DNA from: Clostridiales bacterium | GTDB taxonomy: Bacteria; Bacillota; Clostridia; Christensenellales; Aristaeellaceae | NCBI GenBank assembly: GCA_015056205.1 | Contig: SVGS01000004.1 | Span: 62,001 to 126,000, forward strand | DNA: 64,000 nt | Direction: 5' to 3' | Part shown: one piece after another, positions 46,236 through 55,213 of the stretch | Layout: the number at the start of each line of letters is the position of its first letter | Position numbering within the stretch: position 1 is the stretch's first letter | Notes under the pieces: model-generated | Databases searched by the model: none | What the model was told of the DNA's origin: nothing | What the model saw: the letters and a program-made list of their open reading frames with translations, nothing else | Translations under genes and position numbers: made by a program

Positions 46236-46808
46236 ATGAGGACGGACATCATTGAGATTGACAATCAGGGGAACGGCTTTGCCGAAGCGATGGATCATGC
46301 CTCCAGGGCGGCGGAGTACAGCGGGCTGAGCGCGAAAAACACCCTGCATCTGGAGATCATGACAGAGGAGCTGCTGAGCCTGGTCAAGAGCGTCACCGGC
46401 GAGATGAAGGCGGCGTTCTGGATTGAGAATGAAGGAAAGCATTTTAAGCTCCATCTGTCCACACAGACCGAGATGACCCGGGAAAAGCGCGCCTATCTGC
46501 TTCAGACCGCCACCTCCGGGAAGAACGAAGCCGCCGGGACTTTCCTGGGCATGCTCCGCGATATTCTGGACGCGGCGCGGGCGCCCAGCGAAGCCAGGGC
46601 CCGGTACCAGGTTTCGGATGAGGTTCTGAGCAAGGTGATGAGCCATCAGGTGATTTCGGAGGACGCGCTGAATAATCCGGATCAGTCCGTCGAGATTCCG
46701 AAGTGGGATGAGTATGAAAAATCCATTCTGCAGCATGTTGCGGACAGCGTCCGGATCGCGATTCGCGGCGGTGAGGTGGAAATTACCGCCGAGAAGCAGT
46801 TCGGGTAA
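46236..46808 (+). CDS. RsbW-like protein with degenerate ATPase motifs
   Basis: A 190-residue soluble protein. Residues 20-70 (GLSAKNTLHLEIMTEELLSLVKSVTGEMKAAFWIE) recall the N-box region of anti-sigma kinases, but the ATP-coordinating asparagine expected after E-E-L is replaced by S-L-V, and no clear G-boxes follow. The C-terminal half is unlike RsbW. A kinase-dead partner or sensor for the STAS protein before it is an inference from gene order. Ribosome site GGAGGCAGTGGGAT. A terminator ends the two-gene unit. Confidence 0.75.
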   Translation: MRTDIIEIDNQGNGFAEAMDHASRAAEYSGLSAKNTLHLEIMTEELLSLVKSVTGEMKAAFWIENEGKHFKLHLSTQTEMTREKRAYLLQTATSGKNEAAGTFLGMLRDILDAARAPSEARARYQVSDEVLSKVMSHQVISEDALNNPDQSVEIPKWDEYEKSILQHVADSVRIAIRGGEVEITAEKQFG

Positions 46809-46831
46809 CGGGATTCAGCCTGAGATCCAGA

Positions 46832-46866
46832 CAGCGGAGAGCCTTTCGGTTTCTCCGCTGCTTTTT
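46832..46866 (+). terminator. Terminator of the STAS operon
   Basis: CAGCGGAGA pairs with TCTCCGCTG over 9 bp, followed by CTTTTTG. Confidence 0.82.
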
Positions 46867-46918
46867 GATTCCGGCCGGAACAGGGATCTGCCCGGGTTCC
46901 GGGAAAAGAGGCGCGGAT

Positions 46919-47257
46919 TTGGAGAAGAGAAAAGTAACGGTGATCATCAGCGGGCAGCCCTGCAGTTTTTATTCCGACGATTCGGATGATTACATTCTGG
47001 CGCTGGAGCAGCGGGCGAATGCCGTCATGCGGCAGACCGCGATGTTTTCAGGCTCGTCGGCCTATACCAACGCCATTCTTTCGGTGCTTTCCCAGACGGA
47101 CGCCCTGATGCGGCTGGAGCTGCGGAAAACGGCGGCGGAAAAGCCGGCGGCTCCCGCTCCCCGGAAAGCCCCCGTGAAGGAAGAGAGCGCGGAAAACAAA
47201 AAACAGATCTCCGTATGGGATCTGCTGGAAGAAAAAACGGAAACGGCGCGGGAGTAA
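46919..47257 (+). CDS. zapA: Cell division protein ZapA
   Basis: A 112-residue protein. RKVTVIISGQPCSFYSDDSDDYILALEQRANAVM is the ZapA N-terminal domain, and the rest is a helical coiled-coil region ending in a charged tail. ZapA bundles FtsZ at the division ring. The start is a TTG at 46919, chosen because AAGAGG lies 7-8 nt upstream and because upstream codons have no ZapA similarity. The tail (AAPAPRKAPVKEE) is longer than usual. It converges with mnmM. Confidence 0.87.
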   Translation: MEKRKVTVIISGQPCSFYSDDSDDYILALEQRANAVMRQTAMFSGSSAYTNAILSVLSQTDALMRLELRKTAAEKPAAPAPRKAPVKEESAENKKQISVWDLLEEKTETARE

Positions 47258-47272
47258 ACGGCTGTCCGGAGG

Positions 47273-47857
47273 TCAGGTCTGCTTCTGAATGACAAAGCAT
47301 TCCGGCGCCCCGGGAGCGGCGTTCAGAAAGCGCTGATGCAGAACGTTGAAGCGGCGGTTGGGCAGGGCGGAGAAAAGCTCCGTCAGCTCCCGCAGTTCGA
47401 CGGCCCCTTCCGGATGGCCGGGATAGGCGCACAGAACCAGAAAGCCCAGGGGCCGGAGCAGCGTCAGCGCCTTTTGCACCGCCTCCCGGGTGGTTTCATG
47501 CCGGGTGGTGACGGCGTGGTCGCCGCCGGGCAGCCAGCCCAGATTGAAAACGACGGCCCGGACCGGCTCTGTCACATAGCGGTCCATTTCCTGGTGGCCG
47601 GCCAGGATCAGCTCCGCCCGGTCCGCCATCCCGTTTTCCCGCAGCCGGGCCCGGGTGGTTTCAACCGCCTGTGCCTGAATATCGAAGGCGTAAACCCGTC
47701 CTTCCGGGCCGACGGTCTCGCAGAGGAACAGCGTGTCGTATCCGTTCCCCATGGTGGCGTCGATCACCCGGTCTCCGGGCCGAAGCGCCCGGGTCAGAAT
47801 CTCCCGGGCCAGATATCTGGCGGATTTAAGCTCGTATCCGGTTTCGTTCGCGTTCAT
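47273..47857 (-). CDS. mnmM: tRNA (mnm5s2U34) methyltransferase, MnmM/YtqB type
   Basis: A 194-residue class I SAM-dependent methyltransferase. Motif I reads VIDATMGNGYDTLFL, and V-V-F-N-L-G-W-L-P-G-G-D-H is the signature of the YtqB family, with H-E-T-T-x-x-A-V further on. In Firmicutes the enzyme methylates the wobble uridine of certain tRNAs. The start at 47857 has no strong ribosome site, but the first residues ARYLAREILTRALRPGD fit the family. Confidence 0.9.
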   Translation of the reverse strand: MNANETGYELKSARYLAREILTRALRPGDRVIDATMGNGYDTLFLCETVGPEGRVYAFDIQAQAVETTRARLRENGMADRAELILAGHQEMDRYVTEPVRAVVFNLGWLPGGDHAVTTRHETTREAVQKALTLLRPLGFLVLCAYPGHPEGAVELRELTELFSALPNRRFNVLHQRFLNAAPGAPECFVIQKQT

Positions 47858-48002
47858 GGCTTTTGCTCCTTCCGGCGTTTCGCCGCCCGCTCCGCTTTGC
47901 GGAGACCTTTATTATAGCAGGGAACCGGGCGAAACGGGGAGCTTCGGTGAAAAAAAGCGCGGGCAGCCGGAAAATGACAGAAGAGAAGGAGTGTGCAGCG
48001 GT

Positions 48003-48791
48003 ATGGAAATCATTGTACGGTCGGCGGCCGGGGAAATCCTGGGGCGCGCGTCGCATCCGGATGAGGCGCGGCTGTGCCTGGATCATGTCTGGGAGGCCGG
48101 GGACCGGGTGGAGATCCTCTCCTTTCCCGGGGCGCACCTCCGGGTCCGGATCGGGATCGCCGTGCCCGAAGGAGAAATCTTCTGCCCTTTCGGCACGTGC
48201 GGCTGGCAGGTTCCGGCGGGGGAGCAGCGCCTGGCCTATGCGCCGGGAGCGTTTGATCAGCCGAGAAATATCCTGACCGCCCGGGTGATGACGGCGGAGG
48301 AGCTTTCCCGGCCGCGGGATCTGGCCCGGAATCCGCTGGATCTGCGGGGGGATACGGACTTTTATCCCCACTGCACCGCGAACGTGGAAACCCGGGGGGA
48401 ATCGGTTTTCGCCGCCCGCAATGTGATCGACGGCCTCCGGTTTAACACCTTCCACGGCGAATGGCCCTTCGAAAGCTGGGGCATCGGCGCCCGGGAGGAC
48501 GCCTGGTGCCGCATCAACTTCGGGCGGGAGATTCTCGCCGAAAAGATGGCGCTGACGCTGCGGGCGGACTTTCCCCATGACGCCTGGTGGGTCGGCGGGC
48601 ATCTGGCCGATTCGAACGGGGATCAGCTGGCCTTTGAATTAAAAAAGACCGCTGAGCGTCAGTGGATTGATCTCGGCGGCCGGAAGGTGGTCTGGCTGCA
48701 GCTGGAAAGGATGGTCAAGAGCGACGATCCTTCCGCCTTCCCGTCCCTGAGGGCCTGGGAGGTCATCGGGACCGAGGCCGGCAAAGCATAA
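48003..48791 (+). CDS. Unrecognised protein, possible discoidin-like C-terminal domain
   Basis: A 262-residue cytoplasmic protein without signal peptide. I do not recognise the family. The N-terminal part (residues 1-90) is beta-rich with a repeated V-x-V-R-I-G-I-A pattern. The C-terminal half, from NPLDLRGDTDFYPHCTANVETRGES, has the ASVETRGES-x-F-x-A-x-N-V-I-D-G and W-G-I-G-A-R-E-D-A-W-x-x-I-x-F-G-R pattern of F5/8-type carbohydrate-binding domains, though no export signal is seen. Start set at 48003, about 11 nt after GAAGGAG. Confidence 0.7.
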   Translation: MEIIVRSAAGEILGRASHPDEARLCLDHVWEAGDRVEILSFPGAHLRVRIGIAVPEGEIFCPFGTCGWQVPAGEQRLAYAPGAFDQPRNILTARVMTAEELSRPRDLARNPLDLRGDTDFYPHCTANVETRGESVFAARNVIDGLRFNTFHGEWPFESWGIGAREDAWCRINFGREILAEKMALTLRADFPHDAWWVGGHLADSNGDQLAFELKKTAERQWIDLGGRKVVWLQLERMVKSDDPSAFPSLRAWEVIGTEAGKA

Positions 48792-48811
48792 TTCTGAAAA
48801 ACGTCCTTCCG

Positions 48812-49288
48812 TCAGATCAGGTCCGCGAGGCGGCATTCCGCCGCGCCGATCAGATCGGACGGGGCCAGCTCGATCTGGCATCCGACCTTCCCTCCGCTGA
48901 CGAAAACGCGGTCGTACAGCCCGGCGGTTTCGTCCAGAAAGGTGGGGAAGGCTTTTTTCATGCCGACGGGGGAGCAGCCGCCGTGAACGTATCCGGTCAG
49001 GGGCAGCAGCTCCTTCTGATGAATCATGGCGATGGCCTTTTCATCGGAAGCCCGGGCGGCTTTTTTCAGATCCAGTTCATACGCCACCGGAATCACGAAG
49101 ACATAAATCTGCCCGGATTTTCCCCGGGTGACGAGGGTTTTGAATACCCGGTCCGGATCCTCCTCCAGCAGCCGGGCGATCTCCGCCCCGCTCAGGCCGG
49201 CGTCCGGCGTATAGAGATGGGCCTGATAGGCGATTTTCCGCGCCTCCAGAATGCGCATCGCGTTGGTTTTGTCCCTGCCGCCGGACAT
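48812..49288 (-). CDS. ybaK: Cys-tRNA(Pro) deacylase, YbaK/EbsC family
   Basis: A 158-residue protein of the expected size. KTNAMRILEARKIAYQAHLY at the N terminus, D-P-D-R-V-F-K-T-L-V-T-R-G with the catalytic lysine, and GYVHGGCSPVGMKKAFPTFLDE are signatures. It clears cysteine wrongly attached to proline tRNA. It is on the minus strand, 23 nt downstream of the HAD gene at 49312. Confidence 0.94.
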   Translation of the reverse strand: MSGGRDKTNAMRILEARKIAYQAHLYTPDAGLSGAEIARLLEEDPDRVFKTLVTRGKSGQIYVFVIPVAYELDLKKAARASDEKAIAMIHQKELLPLTGYVHGGCSPVGMKKAFPTFLDETAGLYDRVFVSGGKVGCQIELAPSDLIGAAECRLADLI

Positions 49289-49311
49289 CTTTCTTCTCCT
49301 TCCGTCCTCCG

Positions 49312-49797
49312 TCAGTCCTCGTCCTCCGGGCGCTCCAGCTTTTTGATCGATTCCGCCCGGGCGATGATTTTGTCCTTCCAGTCGTCGTCCTCGGCGAAGA
49401 GCTGATAGGTGCGGAATCCGTAGAGGGATCCGGCGGAACAGATTACGGCCTCATCGTCCACGTGCAGGGAGATGTGGTAGCGGTTCGGCATCTTCTGGGG
49501 CAGAATGGTTCGGTTGTTCTTCTGCACTTCCCGCTGATGCCGGTCGCCGTTGACGATGCCGTCCAGATGGACGCCGTAGCACCGGAACAGACGGCGGATA
49601 TAGCGTTCCGTGCGGAAGGAAGAGGTATAGATCCATACCTCGTAGCCCAGTTTCTGCAGGCTTTTGATCAGATCCGGCGTGCCCAGCCGAAGCCGTTCCT
49701 GGAAAAAACGGTTCAGGGGAAAGGGAAGGGGAGGCTCTGTCTTGTGGGTCTTCGGGGAGACGAAAAGCACTTCGTCCAGATCGAAGGAAACCCGCAT
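49312..49797 (-). CDS. HAD-fold protein, paralogue of the neighbouring fusion
   Basis: A 161-residue HAD-like protein. Motif I is F-D-L-D-E-V (residues 5-10), motif II is V-W-I-Y-T-S-S-F, and L-H-V-D-D-E-A-V is a motif IV-like acidic loop. EPPLPFPLNRFFQERLRLGTP closely matches the HAD half of the upstream gene, so the two arose by duplication. The ATG at 49797 is placed at the start of the HAD fold; an ATG at 49833 overlaps the upstream gene by 26 nt and is possible. Substrate unknown; nucleotide or phosphoprotein phosphatase activity is a guess. Confidence 0.75.
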   Translation of the reverse strand: MRVSFDLDEVLFVSPKTHKTEPPLPFPLNRFFQERLRLGTPDLIKSLQKLGYEVWIYTSSFRTERYIRRLFRCYGVHLDGIVNGDRHQREVQKNNRTILPQKMPNRYHISLHVDDEAVICSAGSLYGFRTYQLFAEDDDWKDKIIARAESIKKLERPEDED

Positions 49798-49807
49798 GGG
49801 GGGCTGG

Positions 49808-50701
49808 TTAGTCCTTTTGATGCTGTTTCTCATAAGCGCTCACATAATCCATAATCTCGCGGGACCAGGTTTCCGGGGACCCGCTGAGTTCGTAGTCGCT
49901 GAAGTGCCGTTTTTCCCGGTCAATGCATAGCACCGATTTTCCGTCAATGTGAATGGTGCGGGGATACTTGCTCCGGGTGAGGGTGCTGAGTTCTTCCCGG
50001 ATCTCGTTCACGCCGGGCCGGTTCTGAACCAGACCGGTGACGATGCCGTCCAGCTTGATGCGGTAGCGGCGGAAGTAGCGTTTCAGATAGTCCGTGGAAT
50101 AATACCGGGCGGAAAATACCCAGATATCGTATCCCCTGCGCTGAAGGAAGTTGAACAGGGCGGGCACCCCGAGCCGCATCCGCTCCGGGTAGGTCCGGTT
50201 CAGGGGAAAGCGCAGCGGAGGTTCCATGAGGCTGCTGTTGTCCGGCGGAAAGATGACTTCGTCCAGATCGAAGGTGACGCGTTTGTTGTTTTTCGCGTCC
50301 CGGATCATCTTCTGCACTTCGTTCAGCGTGGTCAGGTTGACAATCCGGACAGGAACCTTTTCCTCGCCCAGCCGGACGGCGGCCGCCCAGCGGTGATGGC
50401 CGTTCAGCAGCATATAGCCGTCCGGATGCATCTTCTGTACGGTCAGCGGCTCGGAAAAAAACCGGGTGCCGTTTTTGCGGGCCTGCAGAATCTGCTGCTC
50501 GTAATCGGAGATGATTTTGTAGTTCGGGCCGATATCCTGGAAGCAGAATTCATCCTCGGGGTTCGGATGAATCTTTCTCGTGGGTTTTTTCCAGGTTTTG
50601 ATCCGGTGCAGGAGATTGGACTTGACGGGGTAACCGATCCCCCTGTAGCGGTTGAGTTCCTCCCTGACGTACTCGTCAAACCGGGATTTGGTTCCTGCCA
50701 T
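49808..50701 (-). CDS. ParB/Srx-like domain fused to a HAD domain
   Basis: A 297-residue two-domain protein. Residues about 50-125 resemble the ParB/sulfiredoxin fold, with the nucleotide-binding motif L-N-G-H-H-R-W-A-A-A at 99-108 and P-L-T-V upstream. Residues 140-297 form a HAD domain: F-D-L-D-E-V-I at 144-150, V-F-S-A-R-Y-Y and I-H-I-D-G-K-S-V. I know of no common family with this order. The gene is followed by its HAD-only paralogue, overlapping or spaced by 10 nt. A regulated phosphatase or nucleotide-processing role is inferred only from the two folds. Ribosome site AGGAGCATCC before the ATG. Confidence 0.78.
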   Translation of the reverse strand: MAGTKSRFDEYVREELNRYRGIGYPVKSNLLHRIKTWKKPTRKIHPNPEDEFCFQDIGPNYKIISDYEQQILQARKNGTRFFSEPLTVQKMHPDGYMLLNGHHRWAAAVRLGEEKVPVRIVNLTTLNEVQKMIRDAKNNKRVTFDLDEVIFPPDNSSLMEPPLRFPLNRTYPERMRLGVPALFNFLQRRGYDIWVFSARYYSTDYLKRYFRRYRIKLDGIVTGLVQNRPGVNEIREELSTLTRSKYPRTIHIDGKSVLCIDREKRHFSDYELSGSPETWSREIMDYVSAYEKQHQKD

Positions 50702-50746
50702 GGATGCTCCTTTCTGCGCCTCCCCCGAGGGGGGAGGCGGAGGGGG

Positions 50747-53332
50747 TTATTCTTTGGGACGGGACATTTTATGGACGATTTCCGTGGGAGCGGGCGGAGG
50801 CGGGGTGATCGCGGTGTCCAGCGTGATCTGATCCAGACCTTCGGTTGGCAGCTCATACGTTCCGCCGCCCTTGGTATCCAGGGTCAGCGCCTTCCGGAAG
50901 CCGGCCAGCCCCTCGCCCTGCTGCAGGATCTTCATTCCCTCTTTGAAAAGCCCGGATTTCATCAGCTCCGTCAGGAGCTCCTCGCCGTTCTGTTCTTCGG
51001 GATCTTTGAAAAGGGTAGACAGGGATTCGGAGAGATCCACCCAGCGGCCGTTCAGCAGGATAACCGCTTTCAGGCTGTCCAGGATGGCCGTGTTGGGTTT
51101 GTTGGATATATACAGCAGCAGGGGCAGTGTGATGCCGGGCTTGCTGATCATCCGGATGCTGCGTCCGTCCTGACCCGCGCTGCCCGTGTCATAGTAGAAA
51201 ACCTCCTGCGCCTCTTTCTGAAGCCACTGCAGGAATTCATTGAGCTCCGGGGTCTTCTTCGGGGCGGGGGCCGGTTCCGGATCCTTATCGCGTTCCGCCA
51301 GATGTTCGCCCGCCACCTTCATCGCGGCCAGCAGGAAATCCAGGAATCCGCGGCCCTGCTCCGTTTCCTCCTGCGGCTTCGGAGCCGCGAGGTCCCGGAT
51401 CAGGGTCGGGTAGTTGTCCCAGCGGCCGCTGATGGCGTCGCTGACCAGGGTGAGGACTTTTTCCTTCAGCTTCTCCGTGTTGACGCTGGCCAGCATCAGG
51501 GTCCATTTTCCGTTGCTGAACACCGCGTTGTCCGGCAGGGTCAGCGTCACCAGAGCTTTGTTTTCAGACAGCGCTTCCGGTATTTCGGTTTCTCCCAGCC
51601 GCGTTTCGGCGATGGCGCTGCTCAGCGCTTCCTGGAAGGTGTCCAGCCCGCAGATCTTCATGACCCAGGGAAGCAGCTCCCGCAGCTGCGGATAGTTGGA
51701 TCCGGGCACCATGGCGCAGTCCGCCGCAAACCAGAAGACCCGGGCGTCCTCCAGGGACATGCCGCCCTGCGTGCACAGCAGCCAGGCAATGCGGTTCAGC
51801 AGGGAAGAGTTGGTATGCACGCCGCCGCGGTCATTGACATCCGTGGGCTCGAGAACCCCGGCCTTGTAGTATACATCCCAGACATATTCCGGCTGATGGT
51901 ACCGGTGGGGATCGCTCATGCTGCGCACCGGGTTGGAGCTGTTCTCGCCCAATATCCAGGTGGTGTCTTCCGTGTCCCCGAGCATCATCTCGCACAGGTT
52001 GCCCTGAATATCGCTGATCGCCTCGTTGATCGCCCCGTAGTCGTTGGTGTAGGAGTTATAGGTCATGAGGGCGCCGGTGACGCAGTGGGTGAATTCATGG
52101 GCGCAGACGTCGAGGCACTGGGAGAAATCGTTGGCGGAGCTGGACAGGAAGGCCTGCCAGCCGTAAAACTTTCCGGCATAGGCCGCGTTGTCGATCGGCT
52201 GGTGCTCCTCGTCGCAGTAATCCTTCAGCACGATGATGGGGGTATTGACCCCGTCGCCGCCCTTCCAGCCGATGGCGTTGTAGTAATCCCATGCGCGGCA
52301 GTACTGATAGAGCGAGAGCAGGCTGGTCTGGTCCCATTCCCGGTTGTCCGGGCTGTATTCCAGCACCACCCTTCCGTGGTTGTACAGGAACTCCCAGCAG
52401 TCCGCGACCACGATCTGATGCTCGATATTGCCCAGGTAGTACATCCCGGTGCGGGTGTCCCGCATCACGGATACGGTGATTTCCTTCTCCGTCCCGTCGG
52501 ACAGGTCCACATATCCGGTGTATTCGGCGGGCTCCATGAACTGGAACACGTAGCTGGCGTCATATCCGGCCGAGCCGGCCTGGTCCCCCGGGATGAGGGT
52601 GGGCAGGGAGTAGAGATATTCCCCGTTCAGCGTGATATAGTGGGCCAGATAGGGCAGGTCGCCCGAGGATAGGCTGCCGGAGGGGTTGGTGGTGTAAACC
52701 ACCCAGACGTAGCGGGAGGGAATTTCGTCCTGCTGGATATCGATTTCCCGGTCCACGGGCAGGATGATCTTCGCCGTCACGTTTTCCACCAGGGCCGGAT
52801 TGCCCTTCAGGGTTTCCTTCGCGCAGGCCAGCGCCAGTTCTTCCGCCTGCTCCGCGGTGAGGGCGGCGGCGTCGTTTTCCGCTTCCGGATCGGGCAGATC
52901 GGAGATCACGCTGCCGGTCAGGCCGAGCATCTTTCCGTCCCGGCCGGTGATCACCTTGACGGCGCCGCCCTGAACCAGGATGTCCCCCTGCACCTGCTGG
53001 AATACATAGTAGATATTCCCGTTCGGATCCTTCAGCACGCTCCAGGGCTCGAACTGCGCCGCCGTGCCGCCGGTCAGCAGCGGGGTCATGGCGGCCACCA
53101 CGGCCTGCGCGTCCTCCTGATTCGCCACGGGCCCCGGGAAGCAGGTCCCGTCCACAAAGGTCACTTTGCCGTTTTCCTGATAAACGCGGAGGTCATCGCC
53201 GTTCAGCGTTTTCAGATCCTCCAGGGTCAGGGTAAAATCCCGGCTGGACGTGAATCCTTCCGCGGCCGCGGCGCCGGCGGCGGTCCAGAGCATCACGGCC
53301 GCCATCAGAATCATCAGCATTCGTTTGAACAT
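50747..53332 (-). CDS. Secreted thermolysin-family (M4) metalloprotease
   Basis: An 861-residue exported protease. Signal peptide FKRMLMILMAAVMLWTAAGAAAAE; then an FTP/PepSY-type propeptide (residues about 30-210) and the M4 catalytic domain. The zinc site is H412-E-F-T-H416 in VCAHEFTHCVTG, the third ligand is in GAINEAISDIQG, and R-G-G-V-H-T-N-S-S-L-L-N-R matches the active-site histidine loop. About 280 residues follow the domain as an unrecognised C-terminal extension, ending in a Pro-rich tail. It would release peptides outside the cell, and the divergent dipeptide ABC operon could import them. Confidence 0.92.
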   Translation of the reverse strand: MFKRMLMILMAAVMLWTAAGAAAAEGFTSSRDFTLTLEDLKTLNGDDLRVYQENGKVTFVDGTCFPGPVANQEDAQAVVAAMTPLLTGGTAAQFEPWSVLKDPNGNIYYVFQQVQGDILVQGGAVKVITGRDGKMLGLTGSVISDLPDPEAENDAAALTAEQAEELALACAKETLKGNPALVENVTAKIILPVDREIDIQQDEIPSRYVWVVYTTNPSGSLSSGDLPYLAHYITLNGEYLYSLPTLIPGDQAGSAGYDASYVFQFMEPAEYTGYVDLSDGTEKEITVSVMRDTRTGMYYLGNIEHQIVVADCWEFLYNHGRVVLEYSPDNREWDQTSLLSLYQYCRAWDYYNAIGWKGGDGVNTPIIVLKDYCDEEHQPIDNAAYAGKFYGWQAFLSSSANDFSQCLDVCAHEFTHCVTGALMTYNSYTNDYGAINEAISDIQGNLCEMMLGDTEDTTWILGENSSNPVRSMSDPHRYHQPEYVWDVYYKAGVLEPTDVNDRGGVHTNSSLLNRIAWLLCTQGGMSLEDARVFWFAADCAMVPGSNYPQLRELLPWVMKICGLDTFQEALSSAIAETRLGETEIPEALSENKALVTLTLPDNAVFSNGKWTLMLASVNTEKLKEKVLTLVSDAISGRWDNYPTLIRDLAAPKPQEETEQGRGFLDFLLAAMKVAGEHLAERDKDPEPAPAPKKTPELNEFLQWLQKEAQEVFYYDTGSAGQDGRSIRMISKPGITLPLLLYISNKPNTAILDSLKAVILLNGRWVDLSESLSTLFKDPEEQNGEELLTELMKSGLFKEGMKILQQGEGLAGFRKALTLDTKGGGTYELPTEGLDQITLDTAITPPPPAPTEIVHKMSRPKE

Positions 53333-53540
53333 TTTCTTTCCTTCCTTTCATATCACAGGTTTTCCTGATGCTTTTTGGAAAATCCCGGCGGACGGTCCGG
53401 AACGGCTTCCGCCGCCTTTCGGCCGGGAATCTGACAGTTGATACGAAGAAAACCGGAGAAATGTCAGGCAACCGCTGCCCTTTCCCCTCCATTTTCTCGT
53501 TCCGCGGCCCATCTGTCAAGTTGTTTTTCACGAATGCGAA

Positions 53541-53570
53541 TAGACAGGCCCTCCCCATCCATGATATAAT
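53541..53570 (+). promoter_or_regulatory. Promoter of the dipeptide ABC operon
   Basis: TAGACA at 53541-53546, an 18-nt spacer and TATAAT at 53565-53570, in the 299-nt gap between the divergent protease and transporter genes. I see no other feature in the gap. Confidence 0.55.
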
Positions 53571-53631
53571 CCGGACAGCTGAGAACAAAGGAAACCATAG
53601 AACCATAGAAAACGACAGGAGGAATGAAAGA

Positions 53632-55212
53632 ATGAAGAAATGGTTATCCCTGCTGCTGGTACTGGCGCTGTTCCTGGGCTCTGCCGCGGCGGAGAGCGTC
53701 GAGCCCGGCCTGCTGCGGGCCGCCGTGCGGTACGATATTTCCACCATGGATGTGGCGGAAACGACGGATAATTATCTGATCCCGCTGAATGTCATGGACC
53801 GGCTGTTTGAAACCAGGCTGGTGGACGGGAAGGCCCAGGTGCTGAACAGCCTGGCGGCGGATTACTCCGTCAGCGAGGACGGGCGGACCTACCGCTTCAC
53901 GCTGCGGGACGGGGTGGTGTTTTCCAACGGCAGCCCCCTGACCGCTTCCGACGTGCAGTTCAGCTTTGAGCGCCTGCTGAAGGTGGGCCGGCAGAATACG
54001 GATATTCCGCTGGAAATCGAAGGGGGAGAAGCGCTCCTGAAGGGTGAGGCGGATTCCCTGAAGGGCTTTCAGGTGGAGGATGACACCCGTTTTACGATCA
54101 CCCTGACCGAGCCGAACGCCGGCTTCACGGCGGAGCTTTCCTCGCCCGCCATGTCCATTGTGGACGCGGAAACCATGGCCCAGGTCACCGGCTTCGGAAA
54201 GGTTCCCGCGGATACGATCGGCTCCGGCCCCTATATCGTCACGGAGTGGGTGGCGAATGATCATTATACCCTGGTGCAGAACGAGCGGTACTGGGGTCCG
54301 GAACCCAGCGTGAAAAAGGTAATCATCCGGGTGGAGCCGGATGCCGGAACCCAGAATCTCAAGTTCCAGAGCGGCGAGCTGGACCTGATCGATCTGGAGA
54401 GCCTGGACAGCGCGATTGTCGCCTCCGTTTACAAGACCGGCATGGCGGACCGGATCGTTTCCACCCCGCGGGTGGGGGTGATCTTCATGATGATGAATGA
54501 AGAGAATGAGTTCCTGAAGGACGTCCGGGTGCGCCGGGCGATCGGCATGGCGGTGAATGTGGACGCGGTCATCCAGGGCGTCTTCATGGGCGACGCCATC
54601 CGGGAAAAAGGAATCATTCCGACCGGGATCTGGGGCCATAACGACGCCCTGGAAGGCTTTGCCTACGATCCGGAAGGCGCCCGGAAGCTGCTGGCGGAAG
54701 CCGGATATGCCGACGGCCAGATCCACTTTGAAATCTCGATGGATACTTCTTCCAGCACAGCCGTCCAGCTGATCTGCGCCTCCGTCAGCCAGAATCTGGA
54801 GGCGGTCGGCATCCGGGCGGAGATCGTCAGCTATGAGCACTCCGCCTGGCTGGCGCACCGGGGAACCGGAAAGATGGATTCCTTCATGGCGACCTGGAGC
54901 ATGGACTATAATGATCCGGCCAACGTGATGTACACCTTCTTCGGCAGCGAGGCCAACAGCAAAGGCCGCAGCCTCAACTATGCCGATACGGACATCATTC
55001 ACCGGGTGGCGGCCGCCCGGGCGATCGTGGATGACGCGGCCCGGATGCAGGAGTACCAGGCACTGGAGGAGAAGCTGATCCAGGAGGACGCGGCCTGGAT
55101 TCCGCTGTGTACGAATCTGCATCTTTACTGCATGGGGGACCGGGTGGCCTCCTTCGCTCCGCACTGGGCGGGCTTCTCCGATTTCTATGCCGCGGATGTT
55201 GTACTGAAGTAA
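53632..55212 (+). CDS. Dipeptide/oligopeptide ABC transporter, substrate-binding protein
   Basis: A 526-residue family-5 solute-binding protein. Signal peptide KKWLSLLLVLALFLGSAAAE without lipobox. Family signature: YRFTLRDGVVFSNGSPLTASDVQFSFERL, GSGPYIVTEW and VRRAIGMAVNVDAVIQG. It binds peptides or a related solute outside the cell. First gene of a complete five-gene transporter; the permease gene begins 1 nt after its stop. Ribosome site ACAGGAGGAATGAAAG. Confidence 0.95.
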   Translation: MKKWLSLLLVLALFLGSAAAESVEPGLLRAAVRYDISTMDVAETTDNYLIPLNVMDRLFETRLVDGKAQVLNSLAADYSVSEDGRTYRFTLRDGVVFSNGSPLTASDVQFSFERLLKVGRQNTDIPLEIEGGEALLKGEADSLKGFQVEDDTRFTITLTEPNAGFTAELSSPAMSIVDAETMAQVTGFGKVPADTIGSGPYIVTEWVANDHYTLVQNERYWGPEPSVKKVIIRVEPDAGTQNLKFQSGELDLIDLESLDSAIVASVYKTGMADRIVSTPRVGVIFMMMNEENEFLKDVRVRRAIGMAVNVDAVIQGVFMGDAIREKGIIPTGIWGHNDALEGFAYDPEGARKLLAEAGYADGQIHFEISMDTSSSTAVQLICASVSQNLEAVGIRAEIVSYEHSAWLAHRGTGKMDSFMATWSMDYNDPANVMYTFFGSEANSKGRSLNYADTDIIHRVAAARAIVDDAARMQEYQALEEKLIQEDAAWIPLCTNLHLYCMGDRVASFAPHWAGFSDFYAADVVLK

Positions 55213-55213
55213 G

